A program made the translations under genes and the position numbers. Positions 61,861 to 64,000 of a stretch of DNA of 64,000 bases are shown here, in pieces. Location of the stretch: positions 2,483,933 to 2,547,932 of the forward strand of contig NZ_CP080267.1 of NCBI RefSeq assembly GCF_019431375.1. The letters are read 5' to 3'. The notes beneath the pieces were generated by a model. That model did no database searches and was not told the DNA's origin. It saw only the letters and a program-made list of their open reading frames with translations. Within the stretch, counting starts at the first letter, position 1, and each line of letters starts with the position of its first letter. This DNA is from Alcanivorax sp. (lineage in GTDB: Bacteria > Pseudomonadota > Gammaproteobacteria > Pseudomonadales > Alcanivoracaceae).

Positions 61861-62496
61861 TCAGAGCAACTCTGCCAGCGCTTCTTCCACCGCCGCCGGC
61901 CAGTCCCCGGGGGACATCTCTACCCAGGGATGTTCACCGTAGGTGGCACTGGAAATCACCACATCCGGCTTCAACACCGCCAGTTCCTCCCGCAGGCTGG
62001 CTGCCAGCGTGGCCTTGTCACTCATGCCGGGCAGATAGCCGCTGCGCCAGCGACCACTGTTGTCCATCAGAATGGTGTCACCGGTAAACAGGTAACGCTT
62101 GCCGTGGGGTGAGGCATAGAAAAAGCAGACGCTGCCCCGGGTATGGCCAGGCGTGGGCAGGATACGAATGTCGGCGCGCACTTCCGGGCTGTCGCCAAAA
62201 GGTTTGGCCACCGGCGTAAAACGCTCCGCCTCGGCCTGCTCTTCTCCATGGATAGACAGCTCACAAGCAAATCGCCGACGCAGGTCAGCCAGGCTGCCAC
62301 CCACTTCATCCTGATGGCTCAACCACTGGTAACGTACCCCGCCCAGTTCGGCCATATGCTGCCATTCGTCCTCGTGGCTGCTGTTATAGAACAGCACATT
62401 GCCGGTTTCCCGGGTGAGCAGATAGGCGTGGGTAATCAATCCCGGCGCCGGGTGTTCGGCACGGGTCTGCCAGAGATCCGGATACAACTGTTGCAT
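61861..62496 (-). CDS. MBL-fold hydrolase-like protein, degenerate motif
   Basis: A 211-residue metallo-beta-lactamase-fold protein. The later ligands PTPGHTRGS and FTGDTILMD are present. In the position of HxHxDH it has LSHQDEVGGS, so two of the zinc ligands are replaced. It may bind one metal or act on a different substrate. The ATG at 62496 has GAGGAG 7 nt upstream; an ATG at 62514 is an alternative. Core gene not tied to the island. Confidence 0.75.
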   Translation of the reverse strand: MQQLYPDLWQTRAEHPAPGLITHAYLLTRETGNVLFYNSSHEDEWQHMAELGGVRYQWLSHQDEVGGSLADLRRRFACELSIHGEEQAEAERFTPVAKPFGDSPEVRADIRILPTPGHTRGSVCFFYASPHGKRYLFTGDTILMDNSGRWRSGYLPGMSDKATLAASLREELAVLKPDVVISSATYGEHPWVEMSPGDWPAAVEEALAELL

Positions 62497-62557
62497 GACA
62501 TGGCTCCTCATCAATCAATGACGAGACGCCAGCCTGAAACCTGAACCTTTGTTTAGG

Positions 62558-63136
62558 TCAAGCCAGTTGCAACACCCGGGCAATACGGTCGAAGAAAAAG
62601 CAGTACACCAACAGCGGAAGGGGCAAGCCCAGCAGGGAGCCAAGCAGATAATCCCGGCGTTTTACCCCGCTGAGCGCCAGGGTGTAATTCAGGGCAGGCA
62701 TGGTCTGGAACAATAGGCGCAGCAGCACCACGCTGCGCACCGGGTGACGGTCGAGCCGGGCAAGAATCTTCCTTGCCAGCGGCTTGTCGATATCCCGCAG
62801 AGCACTGCCACCGACACCCTGCACCACCTGGAAGGTCACCAGGCAGGATACGCAGGCCGCCACATAGGTCACCAGCCCGCCGGCCACCGTGCCCAACGCC
62901 AGTATCGCCGCCGCCAGAAACGGCCAGCCCGGCAACTGGATCAGGTTACCGATGGCAAACGCCAGCACAAACAGCAGGACACCCACCACCAGATTGGCTT
63001 CCAGCAGCGCCCGCAGGGCCGGCAGGGAAAACTGCTCACGCAGGCCGGTGAGCTCCACAAGGAGCAGCACTGTCACCAGCACCACGGCCAGCAGGATCAG
63101 TCGTCGATAGCGTGTCATGGCAATGGGCAAGGCCAA
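62558..63136 (-). CDS. TVP38/TMEM64-family (VTT) membrane protein
   Basis: A 192-residue integral membrane protein with about five hydrophobic segments. PGWPFLAAAILALGTVAGGL matches the VTT/SNARE-associated domain, and a C-terminal ALSGVKRRDYLLGSLLG the second re-entrant part. It is a DedA/TVP38 relative, possibly a lipid scramblase. Start at 63136, or at the ATG at 63118. Near the second MITE-like element. Confidence 0.85.
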   Translation of the reverse strand: MALPIAMTRYRRLILLAVVLVTVLLLVELTGLREQFSLPALRALLEANLVVGVLLFVLAFAIGNLIQLPGWPFLAAAILALGTVAGGLVTYVAACVSCLVTFQVVQGVGGSALRDIDKPLARKILARLDRHPVRSVVLLRLLFQTMPALNYTLALSGVKRRDYLLGSLLGLPLPLLVYCFFFDRIARVLQLA

Positions 63137-63210
63137 ATCCGGATTCCTGTTTCAGAGTCAGGATTCAGTGTAACCGATTGGGGGAAGGCTGGAACGTGAA
63201 GGGGTCGGAG

Positions 63211-63367
63211 GAGTAGCAAGTCTCAAGTTTCAAGTTGCAACGCGGAAAATCGCCGAGCCATCCTTGAGCCACCGCCACCGCGTTTCCAGCTTATGTGCGC
63301 GGGCACGTCTTGGCCGCTACTGCCATGTCGTCTCGCGTTGCAACTTGAAACTTGTAACTTGCCACTC
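63211..63367. repeat. MITE-like element, copy 2 (at the purK 3' end)
   Basis: A 157-bp element with 34-bp terminal inverted repeats: left GAGTAGCAAGTCTCAAGTTT, and on the other strand right GAGTGGCAAGTTACAAGTTT, with 3 mismatches over 34 by my count. The interior is unlike copy 1. On the minus strand its terminal GA completes the TGA stop codon of purK. Confidence 0.75.
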
Positions 63368-64000
63368 ACCCCAGCGCCAGTTCCGAATCGAGCACTGCCT
63401 GATACCCTTCCGGCAACACATCCGCCCAGGCATCCAGGCCGACGCGCAGGCCTTCCAGGCTGTCTGCCACCAGATTGGCGTGGCCCAGCTTGCGGCCCGG
63501 GCGCACGCCCTTGCCGTACCAGTGGACTACACCCGGGTGCTGCAGCCAGGCGCTTTCGAAGGGGGTACCGATCAGGTTCACCATGGCAGTGGGGCCGTGC
63601 ACGTTCAGCGCGTGCAGGGGTACGCCGGCCAGGGCATGAACGTGCAGATCGAACTGGGACCAGTCGGCACCTTCGTGGGTCCAGTGGCCGGAGTTATGCA
63701 CCCGCGGGGCAATCTCGTTGACCATCAGCTGGCCATCGGTTTCGAAGAACTCCACCGCCATCACACCGGCGTAGTCCAGCTCTTCCATGATGCCCTTGAG
63801 CATCTGCTCTGCCGGTTTCTGCAGGTCGGCGCAGGCATTGGCCGGCGCCAGGCTCAGGCGCAGGATGCCATCCACATGCCAGTTGCGGGTGAGCGGGTAG
63901 AACAGGGTCTCGCCGCTGGTGCTGCGGGCACCGACAATGGACAGTTCACGACGGAAAGGGATCTTTTGTTCGATGATGGCCTTGCCGGCCAGCTCGCTGG
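63366..64000 (-). CDS. purK: N5-carboxyaminoimidazole ribonucleotide synthase, C-terminal part
   Basis: The visible 211 residues are the C-terminal part of PurK, an ATP-grasp enzyme that carboxylates AIR to N5-CAIR in purine synthesis. AVEFFETDGQLMVNEIAPRVHNSGHWT is the ATP-grasp metal-binding signature. FDLHVHALAGVPL and MVNLIG follow. The N-terminus lies beyond the right edge. Its stop codon is formed at the edge of MITE-like copy 2. Confidence 0.93.
   Translation of the reverse strand, partial: SELAGKAIIEQKIPFRRELSIVGARSTSGETLFYPLTRNWHVDGILRLSLAPANACADLQKPAEQMLKGIMEELDYAGVMAVEFFETDGQLMVNEIAPRVHNSGHWTHEGADWSQFDLHVHALAGVPLHALNVHGPTAMVNLIGTPFESAWLQHPGVVHWYGKGVRPGRKLGHANLVADSLEGLRVGLDAWADVLPEGYQAVLDSELALG

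Overview
The window reads as a gammaproteobacterial chromosome. The housekeeping block at the right end (glutamate dehydrogenase, ilvD, gmk, rpoZ, spoT, ridA, purK) fits an Alcanivorax-like marine bacterium, but that genus is my inference. Bases 1 to about 52,700 are accessory DNA, a defence-type genomic island that continues past the left edge. Bases 52,930 to 64,000 are conserved core genes. I see no tRNA, rRNA or CRISPR array, and no integrase gene inside the window.

Island region 1 (1-19,314) is almost entirely minus-strand and tightly packed. Read in transcription order it encodes a YhaO/SbcD-like phosphoesterase, a YhaN/SMC-like ATPase, a small excisionase-type HTH protein, a RapA/SNF2-like helicase, a beta-class DNA methyltransferase (Mod) and a type III Res-like helicase-nuclease. 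After a 194-bp gap come an unknown helical protein, a two-HKD phospholipase-D-fold protein and a second SNF2-type helicase cut by the window edge. Most junctions overlap by 1 to 4 nt. Region 2 (19,484-24,776) is a six-gene operon: TerB-like, YkgJ-like Cys cluster, a small dynamin-type GTPase, a membrane-anchored Ser-linker/coiled-coil protein and two larger dynamin-like GTPases.

Island region 3 (24,851-43,531) is the least familiar part. It holds a HEPN protein, a HExxH zincin, a two-AAA ATPase with a PP2C phosphatase, two WYL-domain regulators, a calcineurin-like phosphatase, a beta-CASP metallo-beta-lactamase protein, a PD-(D/E)XK-like protein, a GIY-YIG-like protein and many small unknowns. 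Three separate transcription units carry the same 40-bp promoter/operator block (26,616, 36,687 and 42,067), one of them directly in front of a WYL regulator. This points to one co-regulated multi-operon system. An IS3-family element with a broken transposase sits inside the third of these operons.

Island region 4 (43,786-52,623) is a mobile-element maintenance module: Gly-zipper protein, RadC-like, DUF932, YqaJ-like nuclease, RDF-like protein, Xre repressor, lipoprotein, AlpA, a HUH-type Gp2/YagK-like replication protein with two strong hairpins upstream, a winged-helix protein and an RHH/coiled-coil protein. The element appears to end in the 306-bp gap before the glutamate dehydrogenase gene.

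The core block shows two kinds of repeats: a pair of MITE-like elements with 34-bp terminal inverted repeats that supply the stop codons of spoT and purK, and a 33-bp direct repeat flanking ilvD that duplicates the gmk leader.
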